Of a stretch of 64,000 nt of DNA, positions 8,946 through 16,651 are shown piece after piece (position 1 is the first letter of the stretch; every line of letters begins with the position of its first letter). Made by a program: the position numbers and the translations under genes. The notes below the pieces were generated by a model. It was not told the DNA's origin, ran no database searches, and saw only the letters and a list, made by a program, of their open reading frames with translations. The stretch lies in NCBI RefSeq assembly GCF_025998815.1, contig NZ_AP026678.1, positions 682,001 through 746,000 of the forward strand, given 5' to 3'. Origin of the DNA: Ignavibacterium sp. Its GTDB lineage: Bacteria; Bacteroidota; Ignavibacteria; Ignavibacteriales; Ignavibacteriaceae.

Positions 8946-10211
8946 TTATTTGATAAGACAGAAAGAATAACCAATTTCAATTTGCCATTGACGCATTGCA
9001 ATTTCAATGGATTGCTGTCCTGGTGCTTCAAGTGGATTAGCGCCTTTAACACTGTTGTTCAGTGCATACATAAATGCTAATGTTAAATCACTATCTTCGC
9101 TGATTTTTCTGGTAACTCCTGCAGTTATATGATTCTGAATTACGGCTGGAGCAAGAATGTTAAACATTACTTCAGATTCTTTTATTGGATTTTCATTATA
9201 AGAATATCCGGCCATTAAAGTATAATTTTCGATAGCTTTGTACATCACACCAAATTTCACTGCTGTAATATCTTTCCAACCGAATCCTGCACCATCATCT
9301 TTACCAAGTTGACTTGTCTGAAGATTCGGAAGCATCGGATTGCTTACTGATTTTATTCCACTGTAAAGAATTTGTTTTACATCTAATAAAAATGTCCAAT
9401 CTTTATTCGGAGAAACAGCAACCCCTGCAGTCCAATTTGCCGGAATATCAAAATCACCTTTTTCAGCAAACAAACCAGCATATCTTTCAAACTCACTCAT
9501 ATTAATTTTTGATTGGTAAGTTGCACCAATGCTTAACCAATCGGTCAGCATTCCCTGATATCCAACCTTGAATCCAAAACCAGTTGAAGTTGACCATGAA
9601 TTACCAGAAAGATTAGCCGGGTCACTTGAGAATGGACTAAAAGCTGCTAAACCTTTTGCAGCAAATCTTTGCCAACCAAAAATACCAGCCACACCAAATG
9701 TATGTCCTTTTGTTAATTCAATTGCGTAAGTTAGATTCGCAAACAGTTGCTCGATATTCACTCCTGTGTTCGGTGAAGAAGATTCATAAAAAGTCTGAGC
9801 CGGATAGTCAGTATTCATACCCCCATTTCCATAAATTGAAAGTGCAATTGCCATATTATTTGCGATTCCTCTTTTCAATCCAATTGTTGGGAAGAAGAAA
9901 ATATTTTTATTACTCTCTATTTTGCCTGGAGTTAATCCAAATGTTTGTGGGAAACCACTTGGATTACCGGTAATTGTATAATCACGATTCGGACTAAATA
10001 CTGAAAGATTAATTTCTATAGAATTGTTAGTTCTGATTATCGAAGCAGGATTAGTAATCGCTCCCAAAGAGCTTAATGAAACAGCAACGCCGGAACCGGC
10101 AAGTGCTGAATATTTTATTCCGTAACCGTGACGAAAGTATCCGTCAGTTGCAAATGTTGATTGACTTAAAAATCCGAACAAAAGAATTAGAACAACAAAA
10201 GATTTTTTCAT
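8946..10211 (-). CDS. Outer-membrane transport protein, OmpP1/FadL/TodX family
   Basis: Predicted 14-stranded beta-barrel for uptake of hydrophobic molecules. A signal peptide (about residues 1-21, ending STFA) is followed by the FadL-type N-terminal hatch region DGYFRHGYGIKYSALAGSG and by ITNPASI, which matches the family motif for the luminal plug. The remainder has alternating beta-strand character with many aromatic residues, for example YTLMAGYSYNENPI. Length (421) is normal. It sits 35 bp after the rhodanese-like gene on the same strand and may be the last gene of the sulfur operon. Transport of reduced sulfur compounds would be guesswork. Confidence 0.88.
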   Translation of the reverse strand: MKKSFVVLILLFGFLSQSTFATDGYFRHGYGIKYSALAGSGVAVSLSSLGAITNPASIIRTNNSIEINLSVFSPNRDYTITGNPSGFPQTFGLTPGKIESNKNIFFFPTIGLKRGIANNMAIALSIYGNGGMNTDYPAQTFYESSSPNTGVNIEQLFANLTYAIELTKGHTFGVAGIFGWQRFAAKGLAAFSPFSSDPANLSGNSWSTSTGFGFKVGYQGMLTDWLSIGATYQSKINMSEFERYAGLFAEKGDFDIPANWTAGVAVSPNKDWTFLLDVKQILYSGIKSVSNPMLPNLQTSQLGKDDGAGFGWKDITAVKFGVMYKAIENYTLMAGYSYNENPIKESEVMFNILAPAVIQNHITAGVTRKISEDSDLTLAFMYALNNSVKGANPLEAPGQQSIEIAMRQWQIEIGYSFCLIK

Positions 10212-10246
10212 TTATCTCTCCTGATTTTAAATGTTATTGTTAAGAA

Positions 10247-10921
10247 CTAGCACCCTTCTCTCTTTTTCTTTTTAGGAGCAGTAAATTTCCTACTTCCTGT
10301 AGTTGGCTGTGTTGATTGAGGCGCAACTGTGGAAGTTGGGAGTTTAATTTCTTTTCTTATTTCACTTGAAGAAGTTTCGGTTACAAGATCGCCACCAAAA
10401 TATTGAGCAACTGCTCTAAGCTTTTCGAATTTTGCCAATTCATCTTTAGTTGGATTAGCAGGTACTTTTGGAAATACGACTTTGTCTTTCCAACCATTTA
10501 ATCCACCTTCAAGTATGTAAACTGAATTATATTTTTTTGCTTTAAGAATAAACCAGCCCTGAGCGGCAACAACTTCATCATCTGAGAATAAAATAATTTT
10601 CTGATTTCTCAACAAATCAGAATTAGGAAGTTCAACAAGCGGAATGTTTTCTGCTTCAGGTAAAGTGTACTCAGCATATTTATCTGGAGTTCTCAAATCA
10701 ACTAAAACATAATCAGCTTTCCCCTGAATTATCCAGTCAGCTAAGTCAGTTGGATTAATTTTATCTGATTCTTTAACAGTGCTTAATGCAATATCTTTAA
10801 CATTTACTTTAACAGAAGTTCCATTGTATGGATCGCCGGCAAATAAAGCAACCACACCAAGTAATACTGCAATGATTGCTAACTTATATTTTAAATCGAG
10901 TTCTGAGAATAACTTTTTCAT
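10247..10921 (-). CDS. Membrane-anchored rhodanese-like protein with the catalytic Cys replaced and a C-terminal Cys
   Basis: An N-terminal membrane anchor (about residues 12-28) is followed by a rhodanese fold (about 55-155) with the usual landmarks VLVDLRTPDKYAEYTLPEAENIP and ILEGGLNGWK. In active rhodaneses a cysteine follows the central strand; here the strand reads KIILFSDDEVVAAQGW, so the position is S113. The sequence ends in a basic tail whose last residues are KKKKREGC, so the only obvious thiol is at the extreme C-terminus. The ATG overlaps the stop of the YeeE-like gene (ATGA), so it is translationally coupled. Likely role: handling sulfane sulfur on the outer face of the inner membrane for the neighbouring transporter or reductase. 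The topology is inferred. Confidence 0.85.
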   Translation of the reverse strand: MKKLFSELDLKYKLAIIAVLLGVVALFAGDPYNGTSVKVNVKDIALSTVKESDKINPTDLADWIIQGKADYVLVDLRTPDKYAEYTLPEAENIPLVELPNSDLLRNQKIILFSDDEVVAAQGWFILKAKKYNSVYILEGGLNGWKDKVVFPKVPANPTKDELAKFEKLRAVAQYFGGDLVTETSSSEIRKEIKLPTSTVAPQSTQPTTGSRKFTAPKKKKREGC

Positions 10922-11523
10922 AATTGATTCTCCGGATTTCTATGAGCAAATTTCTTTTCACTCCATTCAGCTAATGCGAATGCACCAACTGCCATTACAA
11001 CAACAAGAAATACAACCATGCCGTAGGAAAGATGGAAAAACTGCGGAAGTGTAACGCTTCCCATATTTGTTGAATAATAAAAATCAGTTATGAAAGGAAA
11101 GATTTCTCCGAAAATGAAAATTCCGAACATAACTCCCAGGATATACATCAGTCCATCGAGCTTTCCTGTTGCAAAAGATACGACTGAAGTTCCTGGACAA
11201 TATCCTCCAATTACAAATCCAATTCCAAGTATTAGTCCACCAATAACCTGAGGTAAAATATAAGTTTCGCTGATGTAGATAAGAGACAAATCAACAAAAC
11301 CTATTACCGATAGATAATACAATCCTAACATAGCTGTTACGATAGCTGTAAACATTACTTTGAGAACTCTCATATTAGAAAAATAGAATTGAGCTGCAAG
11401 AATTCTTGCGCTTCCGAATCCACCTCTTTCGAGTGCGAATCCAAAACCTATACCGATAATAAAAGCAAAAATTAAACTCACATCGGTATTGAATAAACCG
11501 AATTTATAAAATGGTGCGTTCAT
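10918..11523 (-). CDS. YeeE/YedE-family sulfur transporter, second half-subunit
   Basis: Integral membrane protein of the Sulf_transp family, related to thiosulfate importers such as TsuA. From the ATG at 11523 it has 201 residues and about five membrane helices. It carries the conserved YCPGTSVVSFATGKLDG motif, whose Cys is part of the thiosulfate path in studied relatives. The start at 11523 is chosen because an AAGGAGA site precedes it and its ATG overlaps the upstream stop as ATGA; the longer frame to 11592 lies inside the neighbour. It ends in another ATGA overlap with the rhodanese-like gene. The protein is a half-length paralogue of the next gene upstream, so the two probably form one transporter. 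Confidence 0.88.
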   Translation of the reverse strand: MNAPFYKFGLFNTDVSLIFAFIIGIGFGFALERGGFGSARILAAQFYFSNMRVLKVMFTAIVTAMLGLYYLSVIGFVDLSLIYISETYILPQVIGGLILGIGFVIGGYCPGTSVVSFATGKLDGLMYILGVMFGIFIFGEIFPFITDFYYSTNMGSVTLPQFFHLSYGMVVFLVVVMAVGAFALAEWSEKKFAHRNPENQL

Positions 11524-12095
11524 AACCACTGTCTCCTTAAAAAGTAAGCTGCTGCATAACCACCGGCAAAAACCATCATCATAAAAGCCCAACTACCAAG
11601 ATTCAGTAAAGCACCGCCGGTTAGTGCCTGACCACTTGTACAACCTCTGGCTAGTTTAGCTCCTATTCCCATAAGACTTCCTCCAACAAATGCGTAGAGA
11701 AGTCTTTTCTTTGATGTTATATTCGGACCTTTTTCTATTCCCTTTTTAACTCTTCCTGCAAGTGAACCGGAAATAAAACCACCAGCAAGAACTCCAAGCA
11801 CTTCAAATACCAACCAATCTTTTAGTGGATTTGTAGTTCCATCGCCAAGATACTCCGAATAGAATGGATTTGACTGAGTATGTTCTGGTGCAACAGTGTT
11901 AACTCCAACTGCAACTAATGTTGACATTGCACCGGATGCTCCAAGACCTCTGCCCATTATTACAAATGCAGCAAGAAGTACGAGTCCTAATCCAATTCCA
12001 GTTAAATAAGGATTGGAATATGGTTTAGTTTTTACTTCGACCACTTCCTTATCCTTGGTTAACACACTGGATAATTTCTGAACTAATGTTGTCAT
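11520..12095 (-). CDS. YeeE/YedE-family sulfur transporter, first half-subunit
   Basis: A 191-residue membrane protein with several hydrophobic helices and the conserved motif GAKLARGCTSGQALTGGALL, the GCTSG signature of the family. After a short cytoplasmic N-terminus (MTTLVQKLSSVLTKDKEVVE) the first helix is GIGLGLVLLAAFVIMGRG. Full-length YeeE proteins contain two such repeats in about 350 residues; here they are split between this gene and the next. It starts 14 bp after the NrfD-like stop, so it belongs to the oxidoreductase operon and probably imports or exports thiosulfate or another reduced sulfur compound for it. Confidence 0.88.
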   Translation of the reverse strand: MTTLVQKLSSVLTKDKEVVEVKTKPYSNPYLTGIGLGLVLLAAFVIMGRGLGASGAMSTLVAVGVNTVAPEHTQSNPFYSEYLGDGTTNPLKDWLVFEVLGVLAGGFISGSLAGRVKKGIEKGPNITSKKRLLYAFVGGSLMGIGAKLARGCTSGQALTGGALLNLGSWAFMMMVFAGGYAAAYFLRRQWL

Positions 12096-12109
12096 AAAAA
12101 TATTCTCCG

Positions 12110-13081
12110 TTATTTAAAGTGAGCGTTGAACCAATGACTATATTGACCAGCTTCAACAATAATAAATCTTAGTATCAAACCACCGATTATAACAAGTATT
12201 GGCGCTATCGGTGTATGTTTTATTTTATGATTTACAGCAAGAAGCTGAATGATAAGAGGAATTATTAAACCTAATCCAATAACAAAAACCCAGAAAGCAG
12301 GAGCATAAGGACCGGTCAATAAAAGCTGTGCTGCTTCAATATGCGGTTTGGCTGAAGAAAGTAAACCGAGAAACATCATCACAAAAATGAATAACTCAAC
12401 TGTTATAAAACCATTATCAGCTTTTGCAAGCAACTCACTTTCCTCTTTATTCTTTGCAATAAGATGAACATAAGCAGCAGCAGTTGATAAACCTGAAGTT
12501 AAAAATAATACCCACAACAATGATGTATTCCACAAAGGTCGTGAACCCATACTGCTTAATAGAACTCCTGTATAAGCTCCCAGCATTAAGCCAAAGAGCA
12601 TATTAAGTATTCCTATATTCTTTATTAGAAAAGGATGTTGATTAATTTTTGCGGAGATGTCTGAAAGCTTAGGAATAAATCTTAACATCCAGGGCGAAGG
12701 TTTCATTAAAATATTTGCAATCAATGCAGGATAAATTAAAAGAAGTATCCAGGCACCCCACGACATTGGAGATTTAACCTGAAAAGTTGTGTACAATCTC
12801 CAGACATATGGTTTATGTGCAAGGTCAAGAAATAATGCAAACATTCCAACACTTATCAGTACCAAAGCAGTAAATGGTATTGAGAAACAAGCACAGTTTG
12901 TAACCTTATATCTATTGGAAAAGATAAAGTAACCGGAAATGATCATCATTCCGGCGACCATTCCACCGAGAAAAAGATAAATCGGTATTTGCCATTCCCA
13001 CATCGCCATAAAAGGATCAACATGTGGATTGTGTCTTGTAGTTGTTAATTCAATTATTTGTTCTGCTAAAATCATATTCAT
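12110..13081 (-). CDS. NrfD/PsrC-type membrane subunit of the molybdopterin oxidoreductase
   Basis: Polytopic quinone-interacting anchor (323 residues, about eight to nine hydrophobic helices) of the NrfD family. It begins after a short N-terminus with DPFMAMWEWQIPIYLFLGGM, a stretch characteristic of PsrC/NrfD proteins, and has FALFLDLAHKPYVWRLYTTF, which includes the acidic and histidine residues near the quinone site in PsrC. It starts 4 bp after the iron-sulfur subunit gene. With the two soluble subunits upstream it forms a three-part polysulfide/thiosulfate-reductase-like complex exchanging electrons with menaquinone. The direction (reduction of sulfur compounds or oxidation) cannot be read from sequence. 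Confidence 0.92.
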   Translation of the reverse strand: MNMILAEQIIELTTTRHNPHVDPFMAMWEWQIPIYLFLGGMVAGMMIISGYFIFSNRYKVTNCACFSIPFTALVLISVGMFALFLDLAHKPYVWRLYTTFQVKSPMSWGAWILLLIYPALIANILMKPSPWMLRFIPKLSDISAKINQHPFLIKNIGILNMLFGLMLGAYTGVLLSSMGSRPLWNTSLLWVLFLTSGLSTAAAYVHLIAKNKEESELLAKADNGFITVELFIFVMMFLGLLSSAKPHIEAAQLLLTGPYAPAFWVFVIGLGLIIPLIIQLLAVNHKIKHTPIAPILVIIGGLILRFIIVEAGQYSHWFNAHFK

Positions 13082-13085
13082 TACC

Positions 13086-13625
13086 TCAGATTAAATAAAA
13101 GATATTTGGTTCTGTTCCTGCATCAGGAAGATTAACATGCCATTTCCTGGATTGTAATAATTTACTTACTTCACTGTTTGGATCATCCAGATCACCAAAG
13201 TACATACAATGAGTCGGACAAACTTCTACACAAGCAGGGTTTTGCCCTTTTTCAACTCTGTTAATGCAGAAAGTACATTTGTCAGCGTACCCATCAGGAT
13301 GGATATATCTTGCATCATAAGGACAAGCTTCAACACAAGCTTTACAACCGATGCACATTTCGTGATCAACTAAAACAATCCCGCCAAATTCATGAATATG
13401 GCTTGCGCCAGTCGGGCAGCAAGAAACACAAGGTGTATTTGAACAGTGATTACATCTTTCAGTTCTTATTTCCATTTGAACTGTAGGAAACTTTCCTTTT
13501 ACTTCTGTTACGATCCAATCTCTGTTATAACCTTCAGGAATGTTGTTTTCAGTTTTACAAGCAACAACACAATCCTGACAACCTACACATTTTTTTGTAT
13601 CTATCACCATTCCGTATCTTGGCAT
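13086..13625 (-). CDS. Four-cluster ferredoxin subunit (PsrB/NrfC-like)
   Basis: Electron-transfer subunit with sixteen cysteines in four groups: KKCVGCQDCVVACK, ERCNHCSNTPCVSCCP, EMCIGCKACVEACP, and DKCTFC followed by ACVEVCP. These bind four [4Fe-4S] clusters. The start at 13625 (MPRYGMVIDTKKC, 179 residues) is preferred over the longer frame at 13643, because GGAGGT stands just before it and the catalytic subunit's stop is 1 bp upstream. It carries no Tat signal and would be exported as a passenger of the catalytic subunit, as is usual for this family. Confidence 0.93.
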   Translation of the reverse strand: MPRYGMVIDTKKCVGCQDCVVACKTENNIPEGYNRDWIVTEVKGKFPTVQMEIRTERCNHCSNTPCVSCCPTGASHIHEFGGIVLVDHEMCIGCKACVEACPYDARYIHPDGYADKCTFCINRVEKGQNPACVEVCPTHCMYFGDLDDPNSEVSKLLQSRKWHVNLPDAGTEPNIFYLI

Positions 13626-13626
13626 A

Positions 13627-15831
13627 TTACACCTCCGCCTCAATAGTTACGAAATTTACATTCATTGCTGTTCCTCCCATTAAAGGGTCTGTATTGTATT
13701 TAGTAATTAGTTCAGCATCGCTGGCACCTTTTTTATAAGTTGAGCGAAGCTGTCTTGATTTCTGCCCGAAACCGTGAACCATATAAACACAATCTCTTCG
13801 AATTCTTTCAGTAGTCTTTACTTTTATTGCATCACTCACAACACCATCCTGATTTCTTAATCTAACTTTCTGTCCATTTTTAATTCCGATCTTTGCAGCC
13901 ATATCAGCATTAATCCACAATTCATTTTCACTCATCATATCACGCAACAAAGGATTTGATTGTGTTTTCGAGAATGTATGAACCGGCGCTCTGCCATAAA
14001 GTAATCTGAAATATCCTTCAGGTGGTTGCTCATGTTTTGTATATCTTGGAACCGGATCAAACCCTGCCTGAGCAAGTTGATCTGAATAAAATTCAATCTT
14101 GCCTGATGGAGTTGGAAATTCAGGTTCAACACCATCTTCAAAATAAATTGGTCTTTCAGGTGCTTTGACAATTCCTACTTTCTTTAATTCATCCAATGAT
14201 AATCCAGCAGCTTTAAGTCTCGTATCAAGATATTCTTCCACATCTTTCCAGGGAAAGTAATTTCCCAGACCAAGTTTCTCTGCGAGCTTTTTTGCAATCC
14301 ACCAGTTTGGTTTCTGATCATTTGGTTCATCTATAACCGGCTGACGAATTCCTACAAAACCTTCTCTGAATGGTGAAGTATTTAAGTCATCATATCTTTC
14401 AAGATAAACTGACTCAGGAAGAACAACATCTGCCCAACCAGCAATTTCACTTGGAACAACATCAACTACAACCATTAAGTCTAAATTTTGTATGGCTTTA
14501 ATCGTTTCATCTCTGTTTGGTAATGCCTGCATCAGATTTGTTCCATAAACAAACCAACCTTTAATCGGATATGGTTGACCTGTGATAGTTGCTTCTCTGA
14601 TTCCTGTTGAAATTTGTTCTCCTGTTGCAAAAGGATATTTGCCACCAGGATTATCCAATGGTTCTTTTTTCAATTCAGGATAAGGTGGATAAGGATATTT
14701 AGGAATTGAGAATGAATAAGGGACATAAAAACCACCTTTTCTTCCCCAGCTACCAAGAAGTGCATTAAGTAAAGCAATAGCTCTGCTTCGCTGAGTATCA
14801 TCACCATACCAGGTAGCATGTCTTCCAGGATGAACGAGAGTTGCTGGTTTATAGCGGGCCATCTCTCGGGCAGTTTCAACTATTAATTCAGGTTCTATTC
14901 CTGTTTCAATGTAAGCCCATTCAGGTGTGTAATGAGAAACTTCTGCAGCAAACTTATCAAAGCCATAACCATACTTTGCAATGTAGTCAGCATCGTATAG
15001 TTTTTCTCTGACTATAACTCCCATCCATGCAAGCAGTAATGCCAAATCAGTTCCTGGTTTTATTGGTAAATAAAATTTTGCTTTGCTTGCAGCGACAGAA
15101 AATCGTGGATCAACAACAATGATTGATGCACCTTTCTGAACAGCATGAGAAAATTCCTGTACTTGTGTGTTGTGCATATTTTCACCAAGGTGAGAACCAA
15201 TCAGTACAAGACATTTTGTGTTTTCAATATCTGTTCTTTCAGGCGATCCAACAACATCTCCGAATGTTAATTCAAATCCTACTTCTCTTGGTCCTCTGCA
15301 TTGTGCAAAAGATGGAGCAGTTTCATTTGGACTACCATAAGCTCTTAATAAATGCTTAATAAAATTCCCACCAATTCCGTGACTGAACAAAGCTACTGAT
15401 TCAGGTCCATATTGATTTTTAATCTTGTTCATTTTGTCAGCAATAAAATCGAATGCTTCGTCCCAGGTTACTTCAACCCATTTTTCTTCGCCACGAAGAT
15501 TCTTTCTTATCAACGGAGTCTTCAATCTATCTTCATCATAATGAGCACCTACTCCGCCTGTTCCTCTCGGACAAAGTCTTCCTTTACTTAATGGATCCAT
15601 CGGATTTCCTTCAACTTTCCAGAGTTCTCCGTCTTTCAGATAAGCTATGGCTCCACATTTCCAGAAACACAAATCACAATAGGTAGGAATCTTTTGAATA
15701 CCTTTAACTTTTTCTTTATTTATCTTATCCGCACCTTTAACAAGTGTCTTACTGGCACCTGTTAGTATGGCTGCAGTAGCTATTGTCGCTCCGGAAATTT
15801 TTAGAAATCTTCTTCGGGAAATTGAGTTCAT
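13627..15831 (-). CDS. Molybdopterin oxidoreductase catalytic subunit (polysulfide/thiosulfate reductase-like)
   Basis: Large periplasmic Mo-bisMGD enzyme of the PsrA/PhsA group in the DMSO-reductase family, 734 residues. A Tat signal (SRRRFLKISGATIATAAIL) is at the N-terminus. The [4Fe-4S] motif is C52-x2-C55-x3-C59-x27-C87. C178 in SFAQCRGPRE is the likely molybdenum ligand. The C-terminal cofactor-binding domain ends with GASDAELI and DPLMGGTAMN, typical of PsrA/PhsA-type enzymes. The substrate could be polysulfide, thiosulfate or tetrathionate. The adjacent YeeE transporter and rhodanese support a sulfur substrate; arsenate is less likely on context. Confidence 0.9.
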   Translation of the reverse strand: MNSISRRRFLKISGATIATAAILTGASKTLVKGADKINKEKVKGIQKIPTYCDLCFWKCGAIAYLKDGELWKVEGNPMDPLSKGRLCPRGTGGVGAHYDEDRLKTPLIRKNLRGEEKWVEVTWDEAFDFIADKMNKIKNQYGPESVALFSHGIGGNFIKHLLRAYGSPNETAPSFAQCRGPREVGFELTFGDVVGSPERTDIENTKCLVLIGSHLGENMHNTQVQEFSHAVQKGASIIVVDPRFSVAASKAKFYLPIKPGTDLALLLAWMGVIVREKLYDADYIAKYGYGFDKFAAEVSHYTPEWAYIETGIEPELIVETAREMARYKPATLVHPGRHATWYGDDTQRSRAIALLNALLGSWGRKGGFYVPYSFSIPKYPYPPYPELKKEPLDNPGGKYPFATGEQISTGIREATITGQPYPIKGWFVYGTNLMQALPNRDETIKAIQNLDLMVVVDVVPSEIAGWADVVLPESVYLERYDDLNTSPFREGFVGIRQPVIDEPNDQKPNWWIAKKLAEKLGLGNYFPWKDVEEYLDTRLKAAGLSLDELKKVGIVKAPERPIYFEDGVEPEFPTPSGKIEFYSDQLAQAGFDPVPRYTKHEQPPEGYFRLLYGRAPVHTFSKTQSNPLLRDMMSENELWINADMAAKIGIKNGQKVRLRNQDGVVSDAIKVKTTERIRRDCVYMVHGFGQKSRQLRSTYKKGASDAELITKYNTDPLMGGTAMNVNFVTIEAEV

Positions 15832-16274
15832 TTAACCCTCGTTAAATTTTTTATAAAACTTTTTATGTTTGAACATTCACTGAATTTATTATAAACATCA
15901 CAATTTCTGCATTCTTTCTTTTCACATACAGTACCTTTGCCTTTTATTGCCCAACAAGGTTCACTATGAGAATGATATGCAGGACAATTTTCTCTTTCCT
16001 CATCAGAACAACCGATATATTCCCAGCACGGCATCATAGAATAGATTGATTTAATTCCGTTAATGCTAATCTTTGATTCGTTAATTGCATTCCGAATACA
16101 TCTTATTCTCTCGATATCTGATTGGGAATACAAACGATGATTAGTCGACTTCTTGAACGGAATAATGAGATTTTCTTTTTCGTACATTCTTAAAGTATGA
16201 ACAGAAATGTTTAGCATTTTAGCTGCAGTGCTTATCGGATAAATTGGCTCATCTTGTGGTATTTCGTAAAACAT
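15828..16274 (-). CDS. MerR-family regulator with a cysteine-rich two-CW C-terminal domain
   Basis: First gene of the sulfur operon; its stop overlaps the ATG of the oxidoreductase (ATGA). Residues about 16-82 form the MerR winged helix (STAAKMLNISVHTLRMYEKENLI, then NHRLYSQSDIERI). The C-terminal part is not a usual MerR effector domain. It carries eight cysteines with two CW pairs: PCWEYIGC, ENCPAYHSHSEPCW, TVC, KKECRNCDVY and SEC. This matches what I recall as the two-CW domain found in redox and anaerobic-respiration genes. It probably binds metal or senses the redox state or sulfur species and controls the operon, acting at the palindrome just upstream (16292-16311). That role is inferred from position. 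Confidence 0.87.
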   Translation of the reverse strand: MFYEIPQDEPIYPISTAAKMLNISVHTLRMYEKENLIIPFKKSTNHRLYSQSDIERIRCIRNAINESKISINGIKSIYSMMPCWEYIGCSDEERENCPAYHSHSEPCWAIKGKGTVCEKKECRNCDVYNKFSECSNIKSFIKNLTRVK

Positions 16275-16291
16275 CTTTTCAATTTTTAATT

Positions 16292-16311
16292 TTGATATTT
16301 ATAAATACCAA
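16292..16311. promoter_or_regulatory. Candidate MerR operator: 20-bp near-perfect palindrome
   Basis: TTGATATTTATAAATACCAA reads the same on both strands except for one mismatched pair. It begins 18 bp upstream of the MerR start codon, where an operon promoter should be. MerR regulators bind dyads of about this length placed between the -35 and -10 elements. AT-richness makes chance palindromes more likely, so this is a candidate only. Confidence 0.4.
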
Positions 16312-16651
16312 CTTAATTGCCAGATATAATTCTTAGTTTTTTCTTTGTTTTCGTTAAAAAATCAAATGATTTTTTTCAGAACTAAGAAAATGACAAAAAA
16401 TTTTTTTATAAATAAAAAATGATTAAGTGAAGTAAAGTATTTTTTAGAATTAAGTATTTACTCTGCTGACTGGAAAAACTCTGTTGGCATTTTTTGAGAT
16501 TTTATAAGAATGGTTAAAGATTACGGAATTACTTCATCACTAATGACTTAAATACCAAATAAGAATCCTTAATGATTAATATCTCCTCGATTTCAAGAAT
16601 AAAAATTTTTTATTGAGATCTAAACTCAAATAATTAATCCATTTTAAAGAA
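16312..16651. other. Intergenic region between the MerR operon and the phosphatase gene
   Basis: About 340 bp of very AT-rich sequence without a supported gene. The only structure noticed is a 9-bp inverted repeat (TTCTTAGTT at 16330-16338 and AACTAAGAA at 16380-16388) separated by 41 nt, which may be chance. The region should also contain the 3' end of the phosphatase transcript's neighbours and part of the promoter for the MerR gene. No tRNA, IS end or CRISPR repeat is visible. Confidence 0.5.

Noticed and set aside
11524-11592. Longer start of the second YeeE half-gene
   Set aside because: It would lie inside the coding region of the first half-gene; the ATG at 11523 has a good ribosome binding site and the ATGA overlap.
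16330-16388. 9-bp inverted repeat in the intergenic region upstream of the MerR gene
   Set aside because: 41-nt loop and high AT content make it likely to be chance; no gene or element end is associated.
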